Positions 1 to 14,195 of a stretch of DNA of 64,000 nucleotides are shown here, piece by piece (the stretch's first letter is position 1; every line of letters starts with the position of its first letter). The position numbers and the translations under genes are program-made. A model generated the notes under the pieces. It was not told the DNA's origin, ran no database searches, and saw only the letters and a program-made list of their open reading frames with translations. The stretch is from NCBI RefSeq assembly GCF_963675165.1, contig NC_087385.1, positions 1,736,501 through 1,800,500 on the forward strand, written 5' to 3'. Origin of the DNA: Halichondria panicea (lineage: Eukaryota; Porifera; Demospongiae; Suberitida; Halichondriidae).

Positions 1-141
1 AGCAGTTCAACACTCTTATAGCTATATAAAGGCAACTTCGTTCTATTAAAGAAAAATCGAACCAAGACTATATTTAATTAATTTTATAGTTGTGAGTTTT
101 CTATATACAATACATGTACATCACTAACATACTTTACCACC

Positions 142-354
142 ATGCATGACTGTAGGTATCACGACCAAGCTATGGACCAACATTTCAAGGTGCACACAGT
201 GTTTCAAGTGTTCATTCAGCCGGGGACCTACAATGTGCAGGTGGCTACAGAGCCAAGCTCCTCCACCCTCAGCACACAGCTAGAGTGGCACGTCTCAGAG
301 AGAACTTACATCATCCACTCACTACTCGTCTTATTGGTGCCCTCAGCTAATTAG
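142..354 (+). CDS. Possible terminal exon of an upstream plus-strand gene
   Basis: An open frame ends at a stop at 352-354. A plausible splice acceptor (tgtag) sits at about 151-155, so the true exon may begin at 156 rather than at the ATG at 142. The peptide reads as alternating hydrophobic strands (FQVFIQPGTYNVQV, LEWHVSERTYIIHSLLVLL), which suggests the beta-rich end of a larger protein. I do not recognise the family. The rest of the gene would lie left of the window. It runs toward the 3' end of the RNF213-like gene, so the two would be convergent. Confidence 0.3.
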   Translation: MHDCRYHDQAMDQHFKVHTVFQVFIQPGTYNVQVATEPSSSTLSTQLEWHVSERTYIIHSLLVLLVPSAN

Positions 355-643
355 GGATAATTACTGACTGACAGCAAACCAAACTATAATTATAGTAAAC
401 AACACGATATAGCTATACTCACTTTATATGGAACTTTAATTATTATTGCACGACAATATTAAATTGTACAGTCATGCAATTTTACGTCAATGTAATTATG
501 TCCCTAATCAGATGTTGTCGAAGTTATAGACTACTATATATAATTATACTATAATAATAATTATACTTAAGAACAATTGTTCTGTAAACATCCAAATCAA
601 TAGAAAATTCTTAATTAGTGCAGCTCATTATAGGAAAGTTTGC

Positions 644-1519
644 TTATAGTTCACTACTAGCAAAAGTTTTAAACTTGCTCATAATCTTGAATCTGTCCAC
701 CACAACTATTCCAATCTCCTTCAACACATTCTTCATCAGTCCCTGTTCTGTATCCATCATCATATCGCCATCAATCTCATTTTTCTCGAAAAGCTCAACA
801 TACTTTTCAAATTTATTTTCTTTTAAGAACCTCAGTACTTCGGAGACAGGGAGGCGTGGCTCAGTGTCCTGTAGTCGCCGTGGAAATAGAGTCATGATAC
901 GAACACAATCAAGAAGAGAGTTGACTCCGAGTTCATTCAGGAATTCGCAATCAGCATCCAACAAGACGTCCCCTCCAACCTCAGCTTCAACAAACGCTTG
1001 TCGGTACTTGTCTAGCTTAATGCTTGTAAGGAAGTCTCCAACATCTTCAGGTGTGTAGGTCCTGGCCTTGGGGGCTAACTCTTCGTTATCTGAATAGACA
1101 CAACGCCAAATCAATGGAATTCAACAGTCAGTCATATGCATACATGTAACTTTGATATAAGCACACAATATGAATGTACACGATAGCGCCAATGGCATAT
1201 AAAAGAAGAGAGGGCATGCAATACAGCAAAAGAGCAAGACTATTTTTAGCACTTCATGCAAATTCCCACATTCCTCCGCCCACATTTGACTTCTGCTAGC
1301 TACGTGTACTAGTTAGTGAGCTGCATGCACTCTCTTCTTTTATACGCCTTTGATAACGCTCTGTATAATTATGTACATATTTATATAGTGCTCAACAATA
1401 TTAAATTATTTGTACGCACTTATAAGTTTATGCATACACACCTTTCTTCATGATGATGCTCTGTGCCATGGACATTATCTTCTTCTGGAAGTCAGGGTCT
1501 TCTTGGAATCTTGATTTCA
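644..1519 (-). CDS. RNF213-like: RNF213-like gene, exons 56-57: tandem SAM domains and stop
   Basis: Exons 1519-1442 and 1089-644; stop at 644-646. Exon 57 encodes two sterile alpha motif domains: SAM1 at about residues 5706-5768 (TPEDVGDFLTSIKLDKY... ending LFPRRL) and SAM2 at about 5774-5836 (VSEVLRFLKENKFEKYVELF... ending IMSKFKTF). SAM domains make homo- or hetero-oligomers. Phase matches at both junctions (1 then 1), which supports fusion to the RNF213-like protein. Human RNF213 has no such tail. A separate small SAM gene is the alternative, but no start codon or promoter is evident between 1520 and 2082. Confidence 0.65.
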
Positions 1520-4500
1520 CTGAAAAAGCGGTGTGGTGTAGTCAATTATGAGAGGTGAATAGTGCCAAAATGATGCAAGCTAGTGTGAGACAAAACTTTG
1601 TTGGGGGCGGCGGCTTAGCCTCAAATATGTTACTGTGGCCGTGAATAAGATGAGGTTGAAACCATTTTGACCTTAGCTAATTAAGGTCACTAATTGCATT
1701 TCTCCAAAAATTACTTCTATAGCCTAGTTTTTAGAGTTTTAGGGTGTGGTCAAATTTATACAAATTGGTGCTGTTGTGTTACCTTCGAGACCAGGCAATT
1801 GCTCTAGGCTCTAGTGCTAACTTCAATATCAGGCCGCTCATGGTCTCGAGGCTAGCACATGCAGGAACACTATTAGCTAAGGTCATGTAGTTCCAACCTC
1901 ATCTTATTCATGGCCCCCTTAACACATTTAAGGCTAAGCCGTTGCCACCAACTAAACACCTGCCGCCTCCTAGTACAGATCATGCAGCCACATTTTGGCA
2001 CTATTCACCCCTCATAGTCAACAACTAATGCGTAGTAAACTAAAAACTAACACTCGCAGCTATAGCCTATGAATTTTGTCACTTAGGCCATTATCCACCT
2101 TATTTTTATAAGAACGATATAACACTCGCTCCCATAACTCACATGCCAGGTCCTCCTCGTTGGGTTGTGAGGACAGTATCACATCTTCAACATCCGACTC
2201 CTCCTCTTCATCAGTCGACTGAGCCAGATCGTACGAGTGGGTCACCTGCGATTGACTGACACTGCCATCCACCTCTACAAAAGACTCTCCCTCCGCCAGG
2301 TCAATACCGAATCCTTCCACCACCACCTCATCATATCCATCATTCTCCAGGTCTTGCATGAATAGCTCATCGTCACTAGGATAGTCTGATTGGTCCTCAA
2401 AGCCGTAGCGATTCGTAGAAGGATCGAACACAAATTCTCCATCTCCGTATGTTTCTTCTCTGAGATGAGGCAGATGTGCATTCCAAAGGTCTGCCACAAA
2501 CTCTGACCAGTGGTTGCCTTGGGCCTGAGCGTCTGCACCTGTCGCTAGCTCAGCTCGCAACATGATCAACAACCTGTGCAAAAAAGTCTTCTTGAGTGAA
2601 GTACAAGTGCATGTACATGTACTAGACAGAAATTGATTACAGAATCTTGGGATCAAATATGGCCAGTAATTGATAATACATGTAACCCTGACCACATTCA
2701 ATTAGAACCTACAATTACTGTATAATAATATACGTTTGTAGAAGTGAATAAATATGTCAAACTAGAGCACTGAAGTGCTAACCCTCGGCTGTTGACATGG
2801 ATAATAAAGATCTATAGCAAACAAAAAACTGAAACTTTTGAGAACTGACTTTTAGTTGTGTAATGAGACATGCATTGTGAACTAGTATCACAGCAAAAAG
2901 TCAGCAAAGAAGCCTGGAGTCTTAGAAATATGGCTCCTGTGGGGGCTAGGATCAGAGAAGTAGAGAAGCAACAACCACAATCATAATTCTATCTTTCTAC
3001 TTCAGTGACCCTGTTGCATTGTTTCTGGTACGGGATCACTTCAGCTGTAAATACGTGCCTACCCGCTATACAGTATATCCTCAGCTTATACAGACCCCAA
3101 TAAAGTAATTACTTGACGTGCGTGGGTGGCCACGGGCATAGTAGTCTGTTGGTTTGTTTGTTTGGATCCTCACCTAGATGCCATAGCACTGTGTTTACAG
3201 CATGGATAGCCTCCACCCAATAAGTTTTAATTTTGATGTTAAAGCTTTGTTGTTAGCAAAAGCTACATGTAAGAGTCCTGAACTTACATGTTGGCTGTTG
3301 GTTAGCTAGATACACGTGGCCTTTATTTGATATTTCGAGGGTATATTCGTGGTTTTCGATTATTAAGCATGTACCGCAAACATTTGTACCCACGAATTTA
3401 CTATCGCATGCATGCATGCATGCTGCAAAACTATTCTAAACTTTTCCAACGGTCTTTCCGTAAAAGTTTATACCTTCGAAATACACTAGCTATACTATGG
3501 TATACATATGAGAATAGTCAGTTACACAACGTTACCTTCTTAGTGCGAGTCTGAAGTGGACGTAGTGTTGAAGAATCACTGTTTCTGGGATGAGGGGGGG
3601 AAGCTTGTCTTCTTCATCAATGAGAAGAAAGTTCTTAAAGTACTTAATGATGGACACCTGCATGGACAGCAATAAAATGATTTAAACCACACAAGTTTAC
3701 AAAACATAAAGTTGCTTAGAGCTGAAAGTATACATGTAAATGACTCGGTGAAGTGAGTTTTGATATTATCCAAATGGCTTACTTTCATGAGGACTGAACA
3801 ATTATAATCACATACACAATTCCATGATGTTGTATAGTACATGTACACATTACATATAGTGAGGTGCTCTAAAATAACTTACTCTTGTAGCTTGCTTATT
3901 CACAGTTCTTGTGATGTCATTCTCAGAGTGTTTGAGTACCTCAATCATCTGCTTCACCTCCGACTCTAGCTCTTTACTAGTTCCTGCCCACTTCTCTCTC
4001 AGTTCCAATTCGAAAAACATCACGTCTTCTTCATAGAGATGCACTTTTATAGCCAGAGGTAGATTACAGAAATCGTACACGCCATTATCCATCCACTGCA
4101 CAAAGCGTTGGAAGCAAGCAAACACATGGGGTAGCGGGATATCGATGAGGCATGTTAGTTGGGAGTGTTTGAGGGAGTGTGGAGTTATGCCGATCTCGTG
4201 GAGCACTCTCTGTGGGTCGCTAAGGTGCTCGTAGACGTAGTCCATCATGAATCGGGGTAGAGTGAGTGTGTTCAGGTCTTCTTCATCTTCGTTCATCAGG
4301 TGAGCATCCTCCATGATGACCTGCACAATCAGAGAGTTACACACATACACAGTGAGTGAACATACAGCCAGACTATACTGCTATTTGGCGAAGAACACAA
4401 ACATAAGGCGTTATTATACATGTATAATAACGTATTTAGTCATGTATGTAATCGATAGGTCATCTATAATCATACATGTATCACATCCATACCTTGACCA

Positions 4501-7500
4501 GGTGTCCACAGACTGTCCTGAGAGCAGTAATGATTTCAATGAGGTTGTTGTAACCACAAGAGTGAAACTCGTACTCCAACCGCTTGTTCAGGTTGGCAGA
4601 GAGAGGCTCCTTGTACTCGTCCGGTAGTCGGTAACCAATCTCCTCCAAGTCTAGGGTGGCTCGAATCACACTAAAGTGTGTGTGTTGAGGAAAGGGTTAT
4701 TAGAGCTTTAATAATATTCTTTCTTCCCTTATATGGTCGTGCATGTGATCTTATTCAATAGCAGTATATTTTATATTGCAAGAGGAATGTCTATACATTC
4801 AGCACTATATAAACTCACTCATCAGGAACGGTGACGTCCGGACTGATGCTCTGCTTGAACTTGAACAGAGTGCGTATGGAGGAAGGTGACTCAATCAGTG
4901 GCTTGCCTGCGTTGAACAGTCTCACTAAGTCCTCCTCGAGGTGCTTCAGTTGGAACTCAGGCTCGTCCTTGGTTTGTATGGGAGCAAAGGACATGCTTGG
5001 ACCCTGTGTGATCTTGTCAGAGGACTTGAATTTTGGTGGCTCGTAGCGACTACGAATGATCTGAAGGAAGTTGCTCACTCCATGTAGGCTGGGGAAGGGG
5101 GAGGGGTCAATGCGTATATATGCAATGTCTACAATACATGTACATGGCATAACATGGATGGATGGATCTGACATGTAAGGAGGAGTGGCCAAGGTGTGGC
5201 CAAAAGTTTTTGCCCCCACCAAAAAAAAGCCTCCTCCATCTTAGATTTTTAGTAGAATATGCCTGAGAAACAAGTGATCAAGTTTGTGTGCTAGCCTCGA
5301 TTCCAGGCCGCGAAGAGAAAGGCGGCCTGGTATACCTTGTATGCGCATGCGCGTACATTACCCCAAAAAGGGGGAATCCGTGTATTTGTGGATACTGTCA
5401 GTAAAATAAACCGTATACTATTTGTATTCTGAAGTTACAGTCCGTTACATAGATTTATTGTGCAAAGATGACTGAGTTCTTACGCCCTTTATTGTATCAA
5501 TCCAAGTCTCTACTTAACGGCACCCTACACTGTAAGGCTACAGATGTTATAGGAAAGGCATGATGTGTTCCTGTGGGTCCCCTGATGAGGCTGTGGTAAT
5601 ATGGACCAGGCAAGTCTTCTGCTACTAAATTTTGCCTTTATGTTCGACAAGAAGTCATTGCTGAAGATAAAGAAGCTAATGATTACTCCTGAAAGCTTTT
5701 AATAAGCTTTAACTCGACACTCAGGAAGTTATTCACTCAAGATCTACTGATGTATTAAAGAGTCCACCACTCTTCCTAGCCTCTACACACAGGCTCTCCT
5801 TTTTCTTTATCACAATCGTTCAATACTGTATTAATCGTTCAATGAGATAAAATACGGTATTAATTGGAGGAATAAAGAAAGAAATAGACGTAGAGTTAGG
5901 AAAAAGGAGAGCCTGTATCGGGAAGTCGCGTGAGGGTAGAAGGGTGGTAGAAGCGTGGGCATGCTGAGCTAGAGATGTTGGACTGCCCACGCAGAGATCT
6001 ATGGCTAATAAAACTTTGCCTGCAGCAAGCTGGACATGGACTTGGAACTGGAAATTTGCAAGCACTATAGCTAGCTATACCTTAGGCTTAGCTAGATGAT
6101 CTACTAATCTAGACTAGATTGTGTGTTCAGGTTCCATCAGACTATCACTTTTTCTTGTGTCTTTCTACATGCTATATAGATCAAGAATAGCTTAGATATT
6201 ATTATCATATAGCAGGTAGCTACTATACTGCCACCAGAGCTGGCCACGCTGGTTCTCTGATCTGACTTGCAGCACAGCTTGGTGGATGTCTCAGTACAGT
6301 CTTATTAACTCTGAATGCGTGGGAGAATACCTTACGTCACGATTGTGGGCTACATATCGCCCACGTTCATAAAAATCCTTGTGGATCACGCGATTTCCCA
6401 AACCAGGCCTTACTTTTTCTTAACTGTACGCCCATTTCTTTCTTTGCTGCCTCACTATGTCTATGTGTCTATTTATGGATGAACAGTGACAACAGCAAGA
6501 AAAAGTAAGGCCTGGGAACGAGGCTACACTCTTCCTAGCTGGCAGCTCTAGCTGTCTGGGAGGCTTTCTTGAACTGTCTCTTTGATAAACAGAGCTAGAA
6601 GAAGTAACACTGCTGCAGCATAATTATTCTACTTTGATTAGTGTCTCTGAAAGCTGCCATTGTGGTCACATTGTCATACGTATTCTTCCCTTTGTAACTT
6701 TGTCCGGTTTTTTACAATTTGTATGATGAAATTGTTGTCAATTATTTCGCGCATGCGCATACAAGGCCGCCTTTCTCTTCGCGGCCTGGAATCGAGGCTA
6801 GTATATAGGCAGACTCCACGGTAAATATTTTGCACGACACATGCACATGTATGTAACCAAACATAAAATTATGATTTGAAGCCAGATAAACAAAGCAACA
6901 GAGCATGTCATTACAGTCTGTCTGCATGCATGCTCAACAATCGCGCATCCATCAAACTACCCCCTCCCAATTGTAAAGACTGAAAATAAAAAAATATAAA
7001 CACGAATTTACCTTGTGAAAGTGCCGACGATGCAGTTCTTCTCAGTGACCTCAGTGGGGAGAATCTTGGCCGGCTGCTCTGGGAGGAGTCTCGTAAGATG
7101 CAGCTGTTTCTGAGAGTGGACAATGTTGTAGAGGTTTTCAATGGCTTGGTTGTGAGTGTTCACAATGTCTGCTATCACCGTGAACAACCAATCATTTCCT
7201 TGCTCTTCTTCCTCCACATCTGACAGAGGAAGTGGGAGGGGTTAGAAAACAATATATACAGGATTTTACAAATTTATGAATGTATTCATTTTGTGTACTC
7301 TGATCCTTGTAGATAGGTTTGAGAGGGCCCTGACTATAAACATTAGTACATGTATATACATGTATATAATCTGATATGGATTTAGTGAGACACAACTACC
7401 GAGGTTCATAGATAAACAACATACAGTGAAATAACAGTAAGTACATGTATGTACTGAAAATTGTACAGTAGTTACAATGTACATGTACTTTGAGGATCTG

Positions 7501-10500
7501 CCACGAAATATATACTAGACTATGATCACCACTGAAATACAAATAGAAATCCCAAACTTTTAATAGGACCCCCCCACTCACCAGTGAGGAAGTGGAGGAG
7601 GGGTACGTCATCAGCGATCGTGTATATTTTATTCCCCTGTTTAAGCGCCGCACACGCCCCGGCTCCAATGGCACCTCCGATCAGATCCACGTAATCGTTG
7701 TACCCTGTCTTGACTCTGTCGTATAGGGCGACAATGTATTCACCCATTGGTGAGCCGTACCTCTTGGCGGCCAGCTGCACAACTCTGTGAATGGTTACAG
7801 TGGTAGTCCGTTCGTACGTCACTAAGTGGGCTATAGTGAGAGAAAAACAATAATTATAGTAAACACTTTTACATTAGTACGGATCCACATACATGCAGCT
7901 GTGTATATGTTAGTCTAGGCTATATACACGGAGATACAATAATGTACATGTAACAGCACACAATACATACATTGTACACACATAGATTTAGTAGACGATT
8001 ATCTTTATACAGAATAATTATATGTACAACACAGTTGTATCAGCATCATTAATAAGGTAAAATCATAAAAATTAATCATTGATATTAAATCCACGGAATT
8101 CAAGTTATGGTAGCTGAAACAGTCCCCAAACCATTGATTAAACGAAAGGGGGGGGGCAAGCATTGCATCAAAATTAATGCTTGTACATGTATCACAACAC
8201 GAGCATTAAGCGGAGGCATTCCACGGTGATCATAGATTTGGTAAAAGTTGGCACAAGATCTGAAATGTTTCTTCCATGGCATCCATTAGGCATAGGGGAA
8301 TAATGTCACTCAGGAATCACTCAAACAGAGGCTGTTGCCTAGATATAAATAGCTACACACATGCACACACAACTTACACAGCTCAGTATGTAGCCATCGG
8401 TAGAACTCGACCAGGTCAGGGAGTAGCAGTCCTCCTGCCTGTAACCCCCGCCAGCCCTGGGCAAACTCTGAGAGCCCCCTCAAGTCTCCACCCTCCGAGT
8501 GCTGCTCCAACTCTCCATAGCTAACGATTCGGTGCACGAAGTCAGCCTCCGACGGGAAGTGTGGGTAGTGGATGTCCAGACACCTGCAAGGTGGATTGGA
8601 CGGAAGTGTTGGGCGTTACCATTTCATATTAGTCTCTACACAACTTCAAGGGTATCAATTCTCCTGTTTTTGCGGGTAACTCACAGCAAGTTTTGGCATA
8701 GTGTGCATGGTTAAATTAAGTAGCTAATACCGTAAGGACTCATGCATGAACTAGAATTTCATGGAATGCTTGACATTACGAAGAGTAGTAGGAAGAAGGT
8801 TATATAATCGTCCTTAACATATAGATACGCAGCAGTTCAGAGGTATAAGGTTCTTATTCCGGTACAGACACATGTATAATTAAGCTATTTTCTGTTAATT
8901 TACATGATCGACTCACCTCAACTTAGCAAAGAGAATGTTTTGGCAGAGTTTGGAGTAAACGGCAAACTAGACAGGAAAAAAGTCGCTATTAAATTAACCT
9001 TATAGCACTCTTACATACATGTCAAGTAACATGTACATACATGCATGACTATAATTATGTGCACTACTCAAAGTCCATTACAAAACACATTGTACATGTA
9101 GTTCAGTCCAGGCTCACTTTGTCTTGCAGCTGGTTCCATGTTGGTTGGTACACATGACAGTGCCAGAGCCTCTCGTAATCATCAAGCTCTTCTCTACTAA
9201 CAAACAGCCCCTTCACTGAGTCCTTCACCAGCTCACCCGACTCTAACTGCTGGGGGGAGACGAGCGGCTCACGAGGTCCATTGACCACCTACATGTGTGT
9301 GTGGGGGGGGTGAGTGGGTGGATCACTGGATGTAAAACGGCAAACTACATGTACATACTTAATGATCATTGATTTGGAGAAAGGCTCATATATTTCTATA
9401 CAGTCACACAATAAACGCTTCGATTCACAAAACCGGGAACTACAGTATACATGTACTAACGAAAGACCTCAATAAAGATCACACTGACTATAACCACCTC
9501 ATGGAAGGTCTTGAGACATCGATTCACAAAGAATGTCCTCTCCTCCTCAGAGAGCCCCAGATTGTTCCTCAAGTGCTGCCACACAGTCCTCAGTTGTGAC
9601 ACACAGTAGTGGCGTACAGACTGCCAGTCTGAGATCAGTGGCCCATGTATCCTGGCATCTGCGTCCGGGAGAGTCAATAGTGACATGGTGAAGGCTCCAA
9701 AGTTGGTTAAGAGAAGGAGGTAGAGGGAGTGGAGAGTGTATGTGCCTCGAGTGGCATGTTTGGTGTAGTCTGAACGCCCAAACTCTCCCTGTGCAGTAAG
9801 CTCCACACCACAGTCGTAGAGTAGGCCCTCAGGGCTGATCTTGGAGTTGTACTGTAAGGATGGGGAAGGGAAGGGGTGGTATCAAACATCAAATAGCCAG
9901 TGTGGCACCTTCGAAGTAGAACCCACAATTTACAGAATTCTTATCTTTATGCAGCCTCAATACAAAACTGAAGTTTTGTCGGAAGTCCTATCCACCCACA
10001 CAGACGATTAACTCACCATGAATCCAGTCATGTAGGTGTTGACCAGCTGCTCCGGAGCAAACATGTGGAACCACAGGTGGTTGCTTCGGGTAGGACTGCC
10101 AATTACCACGGCAACCATATTGGCCAGAGTGTGACGCAAGTCAACATCTGATTGGTCTGAAAATGTGCACACATAATTTTAATGATGAACAAAAGCAACA
10201 TATTTTTTTGTGGAAAATCATTAGTGTAGAGATGTGTTGCATAAGGTACATTTAAATATTCACTTTCATCAAAGTATGCAAATGGCAATGATTAATAATT
10301 GAGGTAACATTGTCTCGTTAGCTAATGAGGAGTTACATGTATGCTGCACCTTGTTGTTCCGGGTGACTGGGCACAAACAGTTCATAAACTGGATCCATCT
10401 CATTGCCCCTTCGTCTGATTGGTCGATGTGTCCCGTCAGGGGTCAGCTCAATAACGACCTCATCTTCTCCGAGGGCGTTTGGTGCCTCCTTTCGTTGAAT

Positions 10501-13500
10501 CATTAGATCTGGCAGGAGAAAGCATTGAATCATTCGAACATATCCCTCCTCCTTCAGATAGGGAGCCAAGTCTTGATGACCCACGGCATTGCACAGGGTA
10601 TTAGAAGGGATCTGTCACAGGGAGAAGGTGAGTAAAACATTCAGTGGAACGTTTGACAATGGTCCCTCCGAAAAAGAGATACATGTACGGTACTACATGA
10701 TTGTACAGTATTCTGTAAGTAAATGTCTCTCTACAAATAAAGGACGTTCGCATAGGTCTTTATTGTACGTACACACATAATTATGAAGCCAGAAAAATGT
10801 TTGTTACATGTATCATTGCAGGCCAGAGAAAGACTGTTTTCCAACAAGACTGCTACATGTACATGTACACGAAAGACTTGCCTTTTTGCAGTAGTACTCG
10901 TAGTAGGCTACCAGCCACACCATCATTCTGAAGGTATTCCTCTTATCAGTGTGCTGGGCAGCTGGCACTTTGGGACTCCTCTTTGATGAGTGGGCACTGT
11001 GGTGAATGCATGGAGATGGGAATCAAATACTGAACATTATGTACGTAACTACTGTATACTAGCTGTACGTATGTTTTTAGAGCGGTGACACTCTTTCTGT
11101 ACATAGTTTGTGAAGCCTCCATTTGAGATATCAGGAGTACATAAAGGGGAGTAAGTGACTACTATATACACCATATAAAAATTCGTTTGTCTCAGTACGT
11201 CACAAACACTTTAATTTTATGCACATGTAAATGTATAATGTTGAACATGCACTCCTGATAATGTATAGTGTGTGTATGCACTACACTCTCACCATTCAGT
11301 AGCCAAGTTTTTCAGGGCTTCAATATTCCCACTCTTGTGAATAGACGCCATGATCTTGAGAACCTGATTAAATATGGTTGCCATCTCTCCATCAGCGCTT
11401 GGCATCATGAATGGCAAGTAATGAGCATATGACACGGAGGAAGCCTGTAGAGGGTAACAAAGTACACGTAAAGTAGCCTATATAGTATTGCGAATACAAC
11501 GTTTACACACAGCTAGGGAATATACATGTATTACACACCTGCAGCTGCCAATAGAATGGCTCCAGGCAATTGATCCCCTTAAGGACACTGTCATACTTCT
11601 TCTTAAAGAGGTCTGTGAATTTCCGGGAGCTCTTAAGCAGTTTGAACAGGTGTAGTGCGACCACCATCCCATGACCCCCCTCAGGACCACCTCCCGTGAT
11701 ATCGTCATCCATCAACTGGTTTAGCTCCTTGATGATATTCACAACTTCACCAAGCTTCGTTGACTCAGAGGGGTCAAGGTGCAATGCCAGCTGCTGGGCT
11801 ATGACTTGTGTGACAGCCTGTAGCTCTATGTAGAGCACGGCCTTGGATGCATCACTGGTAGGTTGGGAGATGCAAAGAGTGTTTATACTCGTGGCCATTC
11901 GAACAAGCCCTGACAGTTTGTATGGCTTGCTCATCAGGTGCTCCAGCACAGTGAGGAAATAGAGGTGGGCCAGTGGCTGCTGCATGCAGGGGTTCTACAG
12001 GGAAGGGGGATTTGGAAACATCATTCATTATATCCTGCATGTGTGCGTGTACATGTACCAACACACATAAACATAACAGCAAAAGTTTGATATAAGGGAC
12101 AGGTATAATATTCAATTTTCTAGATTGTTGACTCTTTACCAGAAAAGCTGGTAAAGGGTCATACACATAAAATGTGACAAGTGGTATTTGGTTTTCTACA
12201 TTATAAAGGTGAATGTGACAAGTGGTATTTTGGTTTTCTAGTTTATTGATCCTTACATGTGGGTAAAGGGTCATGGGAATACGTAAGTCCCAAACACAAG
12301 CAAAAACAGCAGTAGATAGAGCAGGCTTACAGGTTCTTCCGTGCCCCCTGGCTACCATGCATGAGACCCATACATACATATACCTGGCACTACTCAGACT
12401 GACCTACCTCAGTGCTTGACTTAACATTGATGAAGGTGCACTCTTTATAAAACTTTGGTATGAATGGTCCCGGAGGCCCCAGCTCAGGGCGACTGGTGAG
12501 CACAGCTCCTATCTCACTGCGGGGGTGCTGGTAATACAGCTGTAGGGGGCCACTGTCAGTTGTACTGTCTGAGCGAGAGTCACACTGTCCAAGAATCTGG
12601 CCCAGGTACAGCTTGAATATGTTCATGCTCGTTACGCCATCAGGAATCTGCCAAGGAGAGATAAACAAACACTGTTCAAGTCTTGGCGCACATTTATAAC
12701 TTTGACTGTCCATAACTTAAGTCTAGAGCATTGAGCTACAAGAGAAGACCCGAGGTTTCGTGAAGCCAAATTTATATTTGAATCTAACTCTAGCAACGAT
12801 AAAGGCAGAAGAGGTACAGTTGGTAGCAACTCTGTATCCATAAAGTTAACAAATATATACATGTATCCTTACATCAGTGAGGCCAGGCATAAAGCTCTGT
12901 TCCAGCTGTGTCACAAGGTCGTCAGACAAGTCAGCTGATAGAACACCACACCTCTCCTCGAGTTGACCACTCCCCCACTCCTTCTGACAATTGGCCAGTT
13001 CCAGGAACCAACGGATATCGTCCGAGTGATAATGCCCTCTCTCGGGGGAGAAGAAATGAGCAAACAGACCCTCGAGGAGGACTCGTGAGGCATCACTCCG
13101 ACTTGGCATAGAGTTAAAGTTCAGGGACATGCCCGTTGGAGATGTCACCTCTAAGGGCACATGCACCACTGCACGTAACCGTGGGCATTGAGTCTTCATC
13201 TGAGGGGGTAGGGAAGTATATTGTTAGAAATAGCAACAGTGTAGTGAAAAGATAGACTAATGCTGACATGCTGTCTGAAAACTGTCACAACTAACAAAGT
13301 CAGGACTTTCACTAAATAGACATAATTATTATAGGGAAAAAGATAAAACTGAGCCCAACCATTTGAGACTGCTGAAATAAAGTCACACAAGGCTCAACAC
13401 AACTTGCCTCCACGTTTTCATCAAAGTGCCTGGTAAACAGAGCCCTGAAGACGTCCTGTCCATTCATTACGGCCTTCTCATCTTGATTCAGGTCTGGGCT

Positions 13501-14163
13501 GATCTGTAGCGTGAGGAAAGTGGTCTGCATGATATTGAGACGTCCCTCGATCTCCCCTATCTCTGTGCCTCCCACCCCCAGTGCTGAGTAGATGTACTGC
13601 TTGAGGTTGGGCAGGGTCATCACATCTCTGTAGGAAATGTATAAGAGTTACATGTATTACTATATTCAATTGTGGTTTTGTTTTGCTGGCGTACAAATCA
13701 ATGCTCAGATATGCATCATGATTCCAGGCTGCAACTTTTACTAACATAATGCTTCAGCTTGTTGCCATGTACGAAAAAAGTTGTGGAACTAGTGTGTGTA
13801 CTCGGCCAATAGAAACAGTTTAAGATCACTGGGATGTGCTACATGTATGTTTATAGTGCCTAGTTAAGGGAAACTGTAAATTACACTATTATACTCTACC
13901 CGGGAGTGTAACAATACCACCTACCTGTACACATTGTGCCAGATCATCATGCTGTCGTTTACATCTATTCGTGACTTCTCTTTGGTATAGAGGAAGCCGG
14001 CCAAAGCGTCAAAGAGAGTGGTAACCACAAACGTAGCGAGGTGTTCTGGTGAGCCAAAAGGGAGTTGGTTTTGTTGGACGATGGAGAGAAGCTTGCGTGA
14101 GGGGGAAACTGGCGTGACGGGTGTGAGGACGCTGGCCTGTATGCTGGGCGTGTCTTTATGGAG

Positions 14164-14195
<32 letters not shown>

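Noticed and set aside
618..1058. Open frame of 146 codons on the plus strand
   Set aside because: It is antisense to the exon that encodes the two SAM domains, which have clear homology and splice sites.
11503..12379. Extended frames left of exon 40, with possible zinc-binding residues
   Set aside because: The cysteines in these frames are in intron read-through and do not have the spacing of a RING or RZ finger.
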